NCBI RefSeq assembly: GCF_000372745.1
Contig: NZ_KB889679.1
Location: 46,601 to 110,600, forward strand
DNA: 64,000 bases
Direction: 5' to 3'
From: Embleya scabrispora DSM 41855
GTDB taxonomy: Bacteria > Actinomycetota > Actinomycetes > Streptomycetales > Streptomycetaceae
Under the pieces are notes generated by a model that did no database searches, had not been told where the DNA came from, and saw only the letters and a program-made list of their open reading frames with translations. Below, piece by piece: positions 6,776 to 15,927 of the stretch. Numbering within the stretch: position 1 is the stretch's first letter; every line of letters starts with the position of its first letter. Made by a program: the position numbers and the translations under genes.

Positions 6776-8010
6776 CGACTGGTCCTTTCCAGCAGGTCGT
6801 CCGCGGGACATCGGCCCCGTTCGGCGTAGCGCCGGTTGAATTCGGCGACGGCCGCACGGAGCGGGCCGGGGGCGCCGTTGTCGGAGAGGGCGTTCTCGGT
6901 GGCGGCGAAGCATGCCCGAATCGCCTTGCCGAGCACGGGATCGGCGGGTCCGAGTCGGGCGGCCCGACTCCAGACCGAGTCGTTCGGCACCGCCGAGCCG
7001 TTCGGACACAGCGGCTCGGTCGCCTCCCAGGCCGCCTCGGCCGCGACCGGGTCGTCCAGGAGGGTGGCGGCCATCGCGGCGGGGACGACCCAGTCGTCGC
7101 CGCACTGGGCGTCGATCATCCGCAGCTCCAGCCAGCCGCGCGGGCGGACCGGCGGGAAGAGCGTGGTCAGGTGGTAGTCGAGATCCTCCAGGGTGGGTGG
7201 GCGCACGCCGGGTGCGCCGCGCATCCAGGAGCGGAAGGTCAGCCCCTCGGGTGCGGTCCAGCCGTCCGCCGAACTGCCGCGTACACACAGCAGCGGGGCG
7301 TCCAGCGCGTAGCACGCCCATGCGGCGCGCGGATCCCGACCGGCTCCCGGCGGTCGGGTGCGGCCGGGGTCCATGCGGGCCCAGACCAGTTGTCGAGTCG
7401 ACCGCCAACCGGTCGGTTCGCCTTGCCACAGCGGCGAGTTGGCGAACGCGGCGACCAGTACCGGGCCGATTCGGTGGGTCAGTTCCCACCGCGATCGGTA
7501 GCCCCGGCGGCCGTCGCCCTCCTCACCCGCGTCCAGGTTGACCTGCACGGACGCGGTGCCGCGCATCATCATCCGGCCCCATGAGCCGTCCCGGTCGAAG
7601 TACGCCTCCATCGCCCGGTAGCGGGGATGGTCCACGATCCGTGGCGGGTCCTGATACGGCTCCAGGCCGTGGCCGGCGAGCACCAGTCCGCTCGCGGCCA
7701 GCGCCTGCTCCAGGGCGGCCGTGTCGGCCCGGAGGTCCCGGGCGCATGCGGCGAGCGAGGTGGCGGGCGGTGAGCTCAGCTCGACCTGCCCACCCGGCTC
7801 GCGGGTCAACCTGCTGCCGAACGGCAGCCCCTGCGCCTTCAGCGGAGCCAGGGCCTCGTCCAGCCGCTCCGGCGCCACCACCCGGCGGGCGTCGGCGCCG
7901 TCGTGCACGATCCATTCCAACTCGATCCCCACCCGTGCGGGTGGGCCGGTCTTGAAGCACACCCCGTGCACGTGGGCCTGTGCGTCGTCCTCCTTCAGAG
8001 CGGTAGCCAT
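6772..8010 (-). CDS. egtA: Glutamate-cysteine ligase EgtA
   Basis: A 412-residue ATP-dependent ligase making gamma-glutamylcysteine, the sulfur donor used by EgtB. The family opening VGIELEWIVHD sits near residue 28. The later GQVELSSPPATSL segment, MMMRGTASVQVNLDAG and LELRMIDAQ match the glutamate-cysteine ligase GCS2/EgtA fold. ATG 8010 follows AAGGAG with about 9 bases spacing. The TGA overlaps the ATG of egtB, so the operon reads egtA-egtB-egtC-egtD with start/stop overlap at each true junction. This gives tight translational coupling of the ergothioneine pathway. A 6-6-6 palindrome lies about 50 bases upstream of the start. Confidence 0.92.
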   Translation of the reverse strand: MATALKEDDAQAHVHGVCFKTGPPARVGIELEWIVHDGADARRVVAPERLDEALAPLKAQGLPFGSRLTREPGGQVELSSPPATSLAACARDLRADTAALEQALAASGLVLAGHGLEPYQDPPRIVDHPRYRAMEAYFDRDGSWGRMMMRGTASVQVNLDAGEEGDGRRGYRSRWELTHRIGPVLVAAFANSPLWQGEPTGWRSTRQLVWARMDPGRTRPPGAGRDPRAAWACYALDAPLLCVRGSSADGWTAPEGLTFRSWMRGAPGVRPPTLEDLDYHLTTLFPPVRPRGWLELRMIDAQCGDDWVVPAAMAATLLDDPVAAEAAWEATEPLCPNGSAVPNDSVWSRAARLGPADPVLGKAIRACFAATENALSDNGAPGPLRAAVAEFNRRYAERGRCPADDLLERTSR

Positions 8011-8605
8011 CGCCCTCACTCCTTCGGTCCATCCACGTGGTCCCGGGTTCGGTCCACTCGGGGACCCATTTTGGTCCCTCACGTCACTTTCCCGCTCTGC
8101 TGTACCCGGCGAATGGGACCGGGACACCCGTACCCCCGTGAACCCCGAACCACGCCCGGATGACGCCCGGACGGCCCCGGGGCGAGACGAACCGGTTGCC
8201 CTACGTGCCCCGGGCGAGTCCGCCGGCGACGCCCGGGCATGGGGGCGCGAGACGCTCAGCGCGCGGCGGGGGCGCTCGGGCGCGGACGGTGGGGGCCGAG
8301 GAGGGAGCGCTCGGGTACGGGTTTTTCTGGGCGCGCTGTCCACCCCGACCGGCAGGCCGACACATCCGCCGGCAGCGCCCCGATGACCGGGGTTGGCCGA
8401 CCATGGCATCGGCCTCGACGAGCACGGGCACGGCGGTCCGGTCCTGCGGCCGGTGGGCGCGTGCGTACCGCTCGACGAGGGGGCGCGAGTCGTCGGCCGG
8501 CCGCCCGGTCCGCGGGTGCGGGACCGCTTCGGCCGGCGAGTATCGGCCCGCGCGACGACGCGACCGGCGCTGGACAACGCCGTACGGGTGCCCTGTCATG
8601 GTGCG
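8011..8605. other. Intergenic region upstream of egtA (595 bases)
   Basis: A divergent region between egtA (leftward) and an unrecognised rightward gene. The egtA-proximal part holds a Shine-Dalgarno sequence and a palindrome, and must contain the egt promoter. From about 8160 to 8600 the DNA is GC-rich with open frames on both strands. None of these frames shows convincing third-position bias, a good ribosome site or a recognisable protein. Confidence 0.5.
8061..8078. promoter_or_regulatory. Palindrome GGGACC-N6-GGTCCC in the egtA leader
   Basis: Perfect 6-base arms with a 6-base AT-rich centre, 51-68 bases upstream of the egtA start codon. It may be an operator or an mRNA hairpin. No regulator is assigned. 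Confidence 0.3.
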
Positions 8606-9106
8606 ATGACCGCCGCGAAGCCGACACCGATCCCCATCCCGCCCATCGACCTGGACGGGTACACCGGCAGGCACGATCACGACTTCCCGCTGCACCGGGA
8701 GCGCGGATTCGCCTTCTTCGCGCCCGCGCCCGAGGGCGTCGCGGAGAATTCGGGGCACGGCCTCGAAGCGGCCAGGCGCGACAGGTTGCTCTTCGATCTC
8801 GCCTCCTGGCATCACGACGTCGCGCCGGCGTACGTTCGGGCCCGGGCGGCGGAAGCCCGCGCGCACGAGGCGCTCCGGGTCGGCGACGAGGACCCGACCG
8901 ACACGCACCGCGACGAGGCGGTGCGGGCGGTCAGGGCGTACGCGTGCGCCCGCTCCGACCTGCTCGTACTCCTCGACCGGCAGCCCATCCCGCGCGGCGG
9001 CGAGTCCCTCTACGAGCGCTACGTCCCCGAGCCGACCCGGATCGACCCGACCACCCTGACCCCCGAAACCGACCTCCGGCGCCGCGCGGGGCTGCCGCTT
9101 CCGTAG
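8606..9106 (+). CDS. Hypothetical protein (166 residues)
   Basis: I do not recognise this protein. ATG 8606 opens a frame with clear G/C at third positions. The product is soluble: a Pro/Ile-rich start (PTPIPIPPIDLDGYTGRHDHD), then a mostly helical acidic/Arg-rich body (LLFDLASWHHDVAP, ARAHEALRVGDEDPTDTHRDEAVRAVRAYA) and a Pro/Thr-rich tail. No signal peptide or membrane segment is visible. The Shine-Dalgarno sequence is weak. The same frame is open upstream to 8393, but that part lacks protein-like composition. It converges on pgl across a strong terminator. An antisense frame also spans it but has poor codon bias. Confidence 0.6.
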   Translation: MTAAKPTPIPIPPIDLDGYTGRHDHDFPLHRERGFAFFAPAPEGVAENSGHGLEAARRDRLLFDLASWHHDVAPAYVRARAAEARAHEALRVGDEDPTDTHRDEAVRAVRAYACARSDLLVLLDRQPIPRGGESLYERYVPEPTRIDPTTLTPETDLRRRAGLPLP

Positions 9107-9260
9107 CGGGCCGGTCGTCCCCGCTCGCCGCTGGAAGGCTCCCTGCCTCGGGCGCGGCACGGTTTCGTCGGCATCCCGGTCCGCCTTGGTGGCCACGCTT
9201 CGCACACCCCGAGGCCCGAGGCGACCGACCCATCGCACGAGAAGGCGCCGACCCATACGA

Positions 9261-9299
9261 AAGGGCGGGACGGGAGCCCTCCGGCTCCGTCCCGCCCTT
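9261..9299. terminator. Bidirectional terminator between the hypothetical gene and pgl
   Basis: Arms AAGGGCGGGACGGGAGCC and GGCTCCGTCCCGCCCTT pair over about 17 bases with one bulged G and a short CTCC loop. It lies between convergent genes. Confidence 0.85.
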
Positions 9300-9331
9300 C
9301 GTGACTCCCTTACGCCCGAGAAGGCTTCGGC

Positions 9332-10087
9332 CTACTCCGGCAGCTTCGAAGCCGCCGCCCGGTCCAGCAGCCACAGCGTCGCGCCCGTGCCGTACGCCCC
9401 AGCCGCCGGCGTCTTCGTCGCGTCCGAGGACGCCCGCGCCGTCGCGACCGCGTCCGCCTTGTCCTCGCCCGCCGCGAGCAGCCACACCTCGTGGGCCGCG
9501 CGGATCGCCGGGAAGGTCAGGGTGATTCGGGTCGGCGGGGGCTTGGGGGCCTCCCGTACCGCGACCACCGTTCGGGTCGACTCCGCCGTGGCGGCGAAGC
9601 CGGGGAAGAGCGATGCCACGTGCGTGTCGGGGCCGACCCCGAACATGGCCAGCGTGAACGCCGGCACCGACGCGCCGTCCGACGCGGCGACAGCCAGCTC
9701 CGCCGCGTACCGCCGCGCCGCCGCGTCCACGTCGTCACCGTCCGGGCCGTCACTGGCCGGCATCGCGTGGACCAGTTCCGGCAGCACCGGGACCGTGTCG
9801 AGCAGCGCCTCGCGCGCCTGCGTCTCGTTGCGGTCGGGGTGGCCCGCCGGCAGGAACCGCTCGTCGCCCCACCAGATGTGCAGTCGGTCGAAGTCGATCG
9901 CGCCCAGCGTGGGCGTGAGCGACAACTCGTGCAGCAACGCGTTGCCGTTGCGGCCACCGGTCAGCACGATGTGCGCGACGTCGAATTCGGCCTGCGCGTC
10001 CGCGACCCGCTGGATCAGTCCGGTCGCGGCCGCCTTGGCCATCAGCGCCGTGTCGGCGTGCACCCGGACCGGGCCGTGAGGGCTCAC
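9332..10087 (-). CDS. pgl: 6-phosphogluconolactonase
   Basis: A 251-residue cytosolic enzyme of the DevB/SOL family that hydrolyses 6-phosphogluconolactone after the zwf step. Typical family segments are HIVLTGGRNGNALLHEL, FDRLHIWWGDERFLPAGHPDRNETQARE near the middle, and MFGVGPDTHVASLFPG. The GTG 10087 start overlaps the opcA stop by four bases (GTGA). It is the last gene of pgi-zwf-opcA-pgl and ends just before a strong hairpin. A GTG start with coupling to opcA makes expression depend on the upstream gene. Confidence 0.95.
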   Translation of the reverse strand: MSPHGPVRVHADTALMAKAAATGLIQRVADAQAEFDVAHIVLTGGRNGNALLHELSLTPTLGAIDFDRLHIWWGDERFLPAGHPDRNETQAREALLDTVPVLPELVHAMPASDGPDGDDVDAAARRYAAELAVAASDGASVPAFTLAMFGVGPDTHVASLFPGFAATAESTRTVVAVREAPKPPPTRITLTFPAIRAAHEVWLLAAGEDKADAVATARASSDATKTPAAGAYGTGATLWLLDRAAASKLPE

Positions 10088-11256
10088 GCGCCGTCGCCCT
10101 TCTTCTTCCGAGCGGCACGCGGCGCGGCGGGCTTGGCCGCGGCTGCCTTGCCCTCGCCCTGGTCGACCGCCTTGCGGGTCGCGACCCGCTTGCCGGCGGC
10201 CGCGCCCGACGTGCGCTTGAGCGGCGGCGCCGTACCGACCTCCTTGGCCGCCCGGCGCAGCGGCGGCTCGCCCTCCTCGACCCGCTCCACGTCCTGTACC
10301 GGCGTCTGGGACACCGGCGACTCGGTGAACGAGGCCGCGGAAGGCACCCGCGCCGCCTCCAGCGCGGCCCGGGCCAGCGTCGCCGCGTACACGTCGTCCG
10401 GGTCCAACCGGCGCAGTTCCTCGGCGACCAGGTCGGACGCCTCGCGGCGCTTGAGCGCGACCACGCGGTCCGGCTGACCGGGCGAGGACAGCGACGCCAT
10501 CATCCCGTCCGGACGATCGATCACGATCTCGCCGTCCTCGGTCACCAGCGTCACCGAGGTGATCCCGGGGCCACCGGTCTCCACCCGCTCCACGTCGACC
10601 TCAAGCCGGTCGGTCAGCCACAGCGCGAGCAGTTCCGCGCTCGGGTTGCCCGCCTTCGCACCGACCTTCGCGCCCAGGATCCGGTTGTACTTCTGGTCCA
10701 GCGCCGCGGCCAGCAGGCTGCGCCACGGCGTGGTCCGGGTCCAAGCCAGGTCGGTGTCGCCCGGCGTGTACGCGCTCGCCCGCAGCCGCAGCACATCGGC
10801 CCGGCGCGGCGGCGCGGCGGCGTCGGTCACCCGGCGCGTGGCCAGCGCGCCCAGCAGGTCCTTGCTGGGCACCTCCGGCGCGCGCCCGGGCCACCACACC
10901 ACGACCGGCGCGTCCGGCAGCAGCAGCGGCAGCACGACCGACTCGGCGTGGTCGGCCAACTCGCCGTGCATGCGCAGCAGTACGGTCTCGCCCACGCCCG
11001 AGTCGCCGACCCGGACCTCGGCGTCCAGCCGCGGCGCGATCTCCGCCCCCGGACGGCCGATCACCACGAGGATCCGCGACGGATGCTCCCGGGCGGCGGT
11101 GCTCGCGGCCTTCATCGCGTCGTACTGGTTGGCCTCGTCGGTGACGATGACCAGGGTGAGCACCATGCCCAGGGTGGGGCTGCCCATCCCGCGGCGGGCC
11201 TCCACCAGTGCGGCATTGATCTTGCTCGACTTGGTGTCCGTCAGATCGATCATCAT
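10084..11256 (-). CDS. opcA: Glucose-6-phosphate dehydrogenase assembly protein OpcA
   Basis: A 390-residue protein required for assembly and activity of glucose-6-phosphate dehydrogenase in cyanobacteria and actinobacteria. The N-terminal sequence MGSPTLGMVLTLVIVTDE and the HPSRILVVIG segment are typical. The middle contains LPDAPVVVWWPG and the central TPGDTDLAWTRTTPWRSLLAAALD. The last roughly 70 residues are variable and end in a Lys/Ala-rich tail (AARKKKGDGA), probably disordered. ATG 11256 overlaps the zwf stop (ATGA) and its own stop overlaps pgl. The gene order zwf-opcA is diagnostic. Confidence 0.95.
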   Translation of the reverse strand: MMIDLTDTKSSKINAALVEARRGMGSPTLGMVLTLVIVTDEANQYDAMKAASTAAREHPSRILVVIGRPGAEIAPRLDAEVRVGDSGVGETVLLRMHGELADHAESVVLPLLLPDAPVVVWWPGRAPEVPSKDLLGALATRRVTDAAAPPRRADVLRLRASAYTPGDTDLAWTRTTPWRSLLAAALDQKYNRILGAKVGAKAGNPSAELLALWLTDRLEVDVERVETGGPGITSVTLVTEDGEIVIDRPDGMMASLSSPGQPDRVVALKRREASDLVAEELRRLDPDDVYAATLARAALEAARVPSAASFTESPVSQTPVQDVERVEEGEPPLRRAAKEVGTAPPLKRTSGAAAGKRVATRKAVDQGEGKAAAAKPAAPRAARKKKGDGA

Positions 11257-12809
11257 GGGCGGCGCCAGCTCCGTCCGTCACGTGCGAGCATCTCGTCGGC
11301 CGCGTCCGGACCCCAGGTCCCGGACACGTAGGGCTCGGGCTTGCCGTGCTGCGCCCAGTGCTCCTCGATCGGGTCGAGGATCTTCCAGGAAAGCTCGACC
11401 TCCTCGTGCCGGGGGAACAGCGGCGCGTCGCCGAGCAGGACGTCGAGCAGCAGTCGCTCGTACGCCTCCGGGCTCGACTCGGTGAACGACTCGCCGTACG
11501 CGAAGTCCATGTTGACGTCGCGCACCTCCATCGCGGTGCCCGGCACCTTGGAGCCGAACCGAACCGTCATGCCCTCGTCCGGCTGCACCCGGATGACCAG
11601 GGCGTTCTGCCCCAGCTCCTCGGTCGCGGTGGCGTCGAAGGGCAGGTGCGGCGCGCGCTGGAAGACCACCGCGATCTCGGTCACCCGGCGGCCGAGCCGC
11701 TTGCCCGCGCGCAGGTAGAACGGCACGCCCGCCCAGCGGCGGTTGGCGATCTCCAGCTTGATCGCGGCGTAGGTGTCGGTGCGCGAGTCCGGCGGGATGC
11801 CGTCCTCTTCGAGGTAGCCCTTGGCCAGTTCACCGCCCTGCCAGCCGCGCGTGTACTGGGCCCGGACGGTGCCGCGCGAGAGGTCGTCGGGCAGCTTGAT
11901 CGAGCTGAGCACCTTGAGCTTCTCGGCGACCAGCGAGTCGGCGTCGAAGGACACCGGCTCCTCCATCGCGGTCAGCGCGAGCAACTGGAGCAGGTGGTTC
12001 TGGATCACGTCGCGCGCGGCGCCGATGCCGTCGTAGTACCCGGCCCGGCCGCCGATGCCGATGTCCTCGGCCATGGTGATCTGGATGTGGTCCACGTAGG
12101 ACCGGTTCCACAGCGGCTCGAACATGGTGTTGGCGAAGCGCAACGCCATGATGTTCTGGACGGTTTCCTTGCCCAGGTAGTGGTCGATCCGGAAGACCGA
12201 TTCGGGCGGGAAGACCTCGTCGACGACCTTGTTCAGCTCGCGCGCGCTCTTGAGGTCGTGCCCGAACGGCTTCTCGATCACCACGCGGCGCCACGAGTCG
12301 GCCTTGGGGTCGGCGAGCCCGTGCTCCTTGAGCTGGCGCACCACCTCGGGGAACGCCTTCGGCGGCACCGACAGGTAGAACGCGTGGTTGCCCTGGGTGC
12401 CCTGCTGCTCATCCAACTCGTCGATCGTCTGACGCAGTTGGTCGAACGCCTTGCCGTCGTCGAACTCGCCCTGGACGAACCGGAACCCCTCGGAAAGCTG
12501 CTGCCACACCTCTTCCCGGAAGGGGGTCCGGGCGTGCTCCTTGACCGCTTCGTAGACGACCTGGGCGAAGTCCTGGTTCTCCCAGTCGCGCCGGGCGAAC
12601 CCGGTCAGCGCGAAGCCCGGCGGCAACAATCCGCGGTTTGCCAGGTCGTAGATCGCCGGCATCAGCTTCTTGCGGGACAGGTCGCCGGTGACGCCGAAGA
12701 TGACCAGGCCGGACGGGCCCGCGATGCGCGGGAGTCGGCGGTCCTGCGGGTCGCGCAGCGGGTTCTCCGGCCACACGGCCGGCTTGGACTTGCCGGTCTT
12801 GGGGCTCAT
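11253..12809 (-). CDS. zwf: Glucose-6-phosphate 1-dehydrogenase
   Basis: A 518-residue enzyme oxidising glucose-6-phosphate to the lactone with production of NADPH, the entry of the pentose-phosphate pathway. The dinucleotide-binding start VIFGVTGDLSRKKLMPAIY lies near residue 35, and the catalytic signature RIDHYLGKETVQN is present. The middle (WKHI-type RSYVDHIQITMAEDIGIGGRAGYYDG) and the end (ELSWKILDPIEEHWAQHG) are canonical. ATG 12809 was chosen because it overlaps the pgi stop (ATGA) and gives the family length. Upstream in-frame sequence belongs to another frame's gene. OpcA follows directly. Confidence 0.97.
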   Translation of the reverse strand: MSPKTGKSKPAVWPENPLRDPQDRRLPRIAGPSGLVIFGVTGDLSRKKLMPAIYDLANRGLLPPGFALTGFARRDWENQDFAQVVYEAVKEHARTPFREEVWQQLSEGFRFVQGEFDDGKAFDQLRQTIDELDEQQGTQGNHAFYLSVPPKAFPEVVRQLKEHGLADPKADSWRRVVIEKPFGHDLKSARELNKVVDEVFPPESVFRIDHYLGKETVQNIMALRFANTMFEPLWNRSYVDHIQITMAEDIGIGGRAGYYDGIGAARDVIQNHLLQLLALTAMEEPVSFDADSLVAEKLKVLSSIKLPDDLSRGTVRAQYTRGWQGGELAKGYLEEDGIPPDSRTDTYAAIKLEIANRRWAGVPFYLRAGKRLGRRVTEIAVVFQRAPHLPFDATATEELGQNALVIRVQPDEGMTVRFGSKVPGTAMEVRDVNMDFAYGESFTESSPEAYERLLLDVLLGDAPLFPRHEEVELSWKILDPIEEHWAQHGKPEPYVSGTWGPDAADEMLARDGRSWRRP

Positions 12810-14488
12810 CGAGCCGCTCCGTCCGCGAGGGCGCGGGCGGCGTCGAGCAGTTGCCCGAGTCCGGCCGCGCGGTCGGTCAGGTGCAGGCGCAGCACCGGGC
12901 GCTCGCGCGAGGTGATCGCGCCGAGGTCGCCCAGTGCCTGGGCCAGTTGCAGCCGGCCGAAGCTGTACGGCTTGGCCGGCACGTCCAGGTCCTCGGCGTT
13001 CGCGCCGGTGATCTGGAGGAACACGCCGACCGCGGGCCCGCCCTTGTGGAACTGGCCGGTGGAGTGCAGGAATCGTGGTGCCCAGCCGAAGGTGACCTGC
13101 TCGCCCTGAAGCGCCTTTGCCAGCAGCGGCCGCAACTTGGGCGCGTCGGTGTCGCCGAGCCGGTCCAGGTAGGCCATCACCGCGAGGTAGCCGTTGTCCG
13201 GCACCGTCGCGAGCAACGCGCGCAGCGCACCGGTCAGGTCGCTCGCCCCGTCCAGCAGCGCGGCGTCGCCGTGCACCTCGACCGCGCCGTCCACGAGGGC
13301 CGGTTCGCCCACCGGCAGCGGGCCGTCGTCGCCCGCCCTGGTCAGCAACGCGCCGGTGTTGTCCTTGGACTCCTGCACGTTGGGCTGGTCGAACGGGTCG
13401 ATGCCGATCACCCGACCGGCGACCGCGGTCGCGTACTCCCACAGCAACAACTGCGCGCCCAGCGGCCCACACACACGCAGGTCGGCGTCGCGTCGGTCGA
13501 CCTCCTCGTCACCGATCACGGTGCGCACCGCGTCGGCGCCCACCGCGTGGTCGAACCCGGGCGCGTCCACGCCCTCGACCACGACCGGCAGGACGCCGCG
13601 GCCCTGCTTGCCGGTGGACTCGGCGATCAACTGCTCGGCCCAGTCGCCGAAGCCGACGATGTCGCCGGTGTTGGCGAGCACGAGCTTGTCCCGGCCGTGG
13701 TTGGCGGCGGCGCCGAGCACCGCGCCCAGCAGCAGGCCCGGGTTGTCCCGGTCGCCGGCCAGCGCGGGTGCGAGCGCGGCGGCGTCGTCGAGGAGTTGCT
13801 CGACGTCCACCCCGGCCAGCGCGCTGGGCACCAGGCCGAACGCGGTCAGCGCCGAGTAGCGGCCCCCGACGTTGGGGTCGGCGAGCACGATCGTGTAGCC
13901 GGCGTTGCGCGCGGTGTTCTCCAGCGGCGAGCCCGGGTCGGTGACGACCACGATCCGGCCGGCGAGCTGGTCGTTGGTCAACCCCTCGTCCAGGAAAGCC
14001 TGTTCGAACGCGCGGCGGTGGCTGTCGGTCTCCACGGTGCCGCCACTCTTGCTGGAGACGACCACCACGGTGCGCTCCAGGTCTTCGCCGAGCGCGCGGC
14101 GGACCTGGGCGGGGTCGGTGGTGTCCAGCACGGTGAGCTTCTTGCCGTGGGTGGCGGTGATCACCTCGGGCGCCAGCGACGAGCCGCCCATGCCGGCCAG
14201 GACCACGTGGTCCAGGCCCTCGGCGCTCAAACGCTCGCGCAGTTCGGCCAGTTGTGGCAGCAGCGCGCGCGAGGAGGCGGGCAGGTCCACCCAACCCAGG
14301 CGGATCGCGGCCAGCGATTCGGCCTCCGGACCCCACAGCGTGGCGTCGGAGGCGACCAGGCGCGCGGGCACCTTGTCCACGACGCAGGCGGTGATGACTT
14401 CGGCGACTGCGGCGGCGTGCGATAGGTCACCGGAAACGGTGACATCCACGCCGCCGGCGGTCACGCGTTCGTCGTTTGCGTGTACCAC
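12806..14488 (-). CDS. pgi: Glucose-6-phosphate isomerase
   Basis: A 560-residue cytosolic enzyme that interconverts glucose-6-phosphate and fructose-6-phosphate. Recognisable segments include VLAGMGGSSLAPEVI, TVVVVSSKSGGTVETDSH (the phosphosugar-binding serines), VVVTDPGSPLE and the C-terminal FLHSTGQFHKGGPAVGVFLQITG. It is the divergent, actinobacterial-type SIS-domain Pgi often found beside tal and zwf. The start is GTG 14488, and the stop overlaps zwf. As first gene of the pgi-zwf-opcA-pgl unit it links glycolysis to the oxidative pentose-phosphate branch. A bifunctional transaldolase/isomerase is not indicated because tal is separate. Confidence 0.93.
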   Translation of the reverse strand: MVHANDERVTAGGVDVTVSGDLSHAAAVAEVITACVVDKVPARLVASDATLWGPEAESLAAIRLGWVDLPASSRALLPQLAELRERLSAEGLDHVVLAGMGGSSLAPEVITATHGKKLTVLDTTDPAQVRRALGEDLERTVVVVSSKSGGTVETDSHRRAFEQAFLDEGLTNDQLAGRIVVVTDPGSPLENTARNAGYTIVLADPNVGGRYSALTAFGLVPSALAGVDVEQLLDDAAALAPALAGDRDNPGLLLGAVLGAAANHGRDKLVLANTGDIVGFGDWAEQLIAESTGKQGRGVLPVVVEGVDAPGFDHAVGADAVRTVIGDEEVDRRDADLRVCGPLGAQLLLWEYATAVAGRVIGIDPFDQPNVQESKDNTGALLTRAGDDGPLPVGEPALVDGAVEVHGDAALLDGASDLTGALRALLATVPDNGYLAVMAYLDRLGDTDAPKLRPLLAKALQGEQVTFGWAPRFLHSTGQFHKGGPAVGVFLQITGANAEDLDVPAKPYSFGRLQLAQALGDLGAITSRERPVLRLHLTDRAAGLGQLLDAARALADGAAR

Positions 14489-14564
14489 GGGCGGTCAGCC
14501 CTCCTATTAATGGGGTGGGAGTGTGCTGAAATCATGCCCTGATTGCGTGGAGTATCCGTCCCGT

Positions 14565-14593
14565 CGCCGCCGAACGGGTCACATTCGGCGGCG
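14565..14593 (-). terminator. Hairpin between tal and pgi
   Basis: Perfect 10-base arms CGCCGCCGAA and TTCGGCGGCG with a 9-base loop lie in the 200-base gap downstream of tal. There is no T tract, as is common in this group. It may be a partial terminator. Confidence 0.55.
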
Positions 14594-14688
14594 CCGGGAC
14601 GAAGGGGTGCTGCGCCGGTCGGCGAGGGAGGCCGACCGGGTCATGCGGTCCGCGGTCTCGGAACACGTGGTGTTCCGTCCGGCGGTCG

Positions 14689-15801
14689 TCAGCCCTTGGC
14701 GAGCCGGTCCAGCTCACCCTGCACGGACTCGAGCAGCTCGTTCCAGGAGGTCTCGAACTTCTCGACGCCCTCCTCTTCGAGCTGGTCGACGACCTCGTCG
14801 TAGGAGATGCCGAGCTTGGCGATCGCGTCCAGGTCGGCCCGGGCCGACTCGTACGTGCCGTGCACGGTGTCGCCGGTGATCTTGCCCTGCTCCGCGACCG
14901 CGTCCAGGGTGGCCTCGGGCATCGTGTTCACGACGCCCTTGACGACCAGGTCGTCCACGTACATCGTGGCGCGGTACGCCGGGTCCTTGACGCCGGTCGA
15001 GGCCCACAGCGGGCGCTGCGGCCGGGCACCGGCGGCGGCGAGGGCCTGCCACCGCTCCGTGCCGAACACCTCTTCGTACGCCTGGTAGGCCAGTCGCGCG
15101 TTGGCGACCGCCGCCTTGCCGGCCGCCTTCTCGGCCTCGTCGGTGCCCAGGGCCTTGAGGCGCTTGTCGATCTCGGTGTCCACACGGGACACGAAGAAGG
15201 ACGCCACGGACTCGATCTCGGAGATGTCCAGACCGGCCACGCGGGCGCGCTCGATGCCCTCGACGTATGCCTCCATCACCTCGCGGTAGCGGGCCAGCGA
15301 GAAGATCAGCGTGACGTTGACGCTGATGCCCTCGGCGAGCGCCTGCGAGATCGCGGGCAGGCCGGCCTTGGTGGCCGGGATCTTGATGAACAGGTTCGGC
15401 CGGTCGACGAGCCACCACAGCTGGCGGGCCTCGGCGATGGTCGGCTCGCTCTTGTGCGCGAGGCGCGGGTCGACCTCGATCGAGACCCGACCGTCGACCC
15501 CGTTCGTCGCCTCGTAGACCGGCCGCAGCACGTCGCACGCCTGGCGCACGTCGGCCGCGGTGATCATCCGCACGGCCTCTTCGACCGTCACGCCGCGCAC
15601 GGCGAGGTCGCGCAGCTGCGTGTCGTAGACGTCGTTGCCGGTGATCGCCTTCTGGAAGATCGCCGGGTTGGTGGTCACGCCGACGACCTCGCGGTCGCGG
15701 ACGAGTTCCTGCAGGTTGCCGGACTCCAGCCGCGTCCGGCTCAGATCGTCGAGCCACACGGCCACGCCCTCGGCGGACAGGCGACGCAGGGGTTCCGTCA
15801 T
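14689..15801 (-). CDS. tal: Transaldolase
   Basis: A 370-residue enzyme transferring a dihydroxyacetone unit between sugar phosphates in the non-oxidative pentose-phosphate pathway. The sequence has [13 protein letters not shown] near residue 45, the Schiff-base lysine region [16 protein letters not shown], and [12 protein letters not shown] [20 protein letters not shown]. It ends with the [11 protein letters not shown] region and [15 protein letters not shown]. This is the longer, microbial subfamily common in actinobacteria and cyanobacteria. ATG 15801 follows AAGGAG at about 9 bases. It lies 126 bases after tkt, with a strong hairpin between them. Confidence 0.96.
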   Translation of the reverse strand: MTEPLRRLSAEGVAVWLDDLSRTRLESGNLQELVRDREVVGVTTNPAIFQKAITGNDVYDTQLRDLAVRGVTVEEAVRMITAADVRQACDVLRPVYEATNGVDGRVSIEVDPRLAHKSEPTIAEARQLWWLVDRPNLFIKIPATKAGLPAISQALAEGISVNVTLIFSLARYREVMEAYVEGIERARVAGLDISEIESVASFFVSRVDTEIDKRLKALGTDEAEKAAGKAAVANARLAYQAYEEVFGTERWQALAAAGARPQRPLWASTGVKDPAYRATMYVDDLVVKGVVNTMPEATLDAVAEQGKITGDTVHGTYESARADLDAIAKLGISYDEVVDQLEEEGVEKFETSWNELLESVQGELDRLAKG

Positions 15802-15870
15802 GACACTTTGCTCCTTCTCGAGTCGGCGGCCGGATCCGGCCGCCTCGTGGGCGGCGGATCGGCGCCCGGC

Positions 15871-15912
15871 GTGGGCGGCGTCGGGCGGGTGTTGCCACCC
15901 GACACCGCCCAC
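15871..15912 (-). terminator. Strong hairpin between tkt and tal
   Basis: 15-base arms GTGGGCGGCGTCGGG and CCCGACACCGCCCAC pair with a single G-U wobble on the transcribed strand and a 12-base loop. It sits in the tkt-tal gap and could attenuate or process the transcript. Confidence 0.65.
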
Positions 15913-15927
15913 AGGGTCACGTGATCT

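Noticed and set aside
8201..9256. A 351-codon minus-strand frame over the orphan gene
   Set aside because: Its codon third positions are not GC-enriched relative to the plus frame, and its composition is Arg/Gly/Val shadow-like. The plus-strand gene at 8606 is preferred.
11253..13472. zwf extended about 220 residues upstream
   Set aside because: The added part overlaps pgi in another frame. ATG 12809 with the ATGA overlap gives the normal length.
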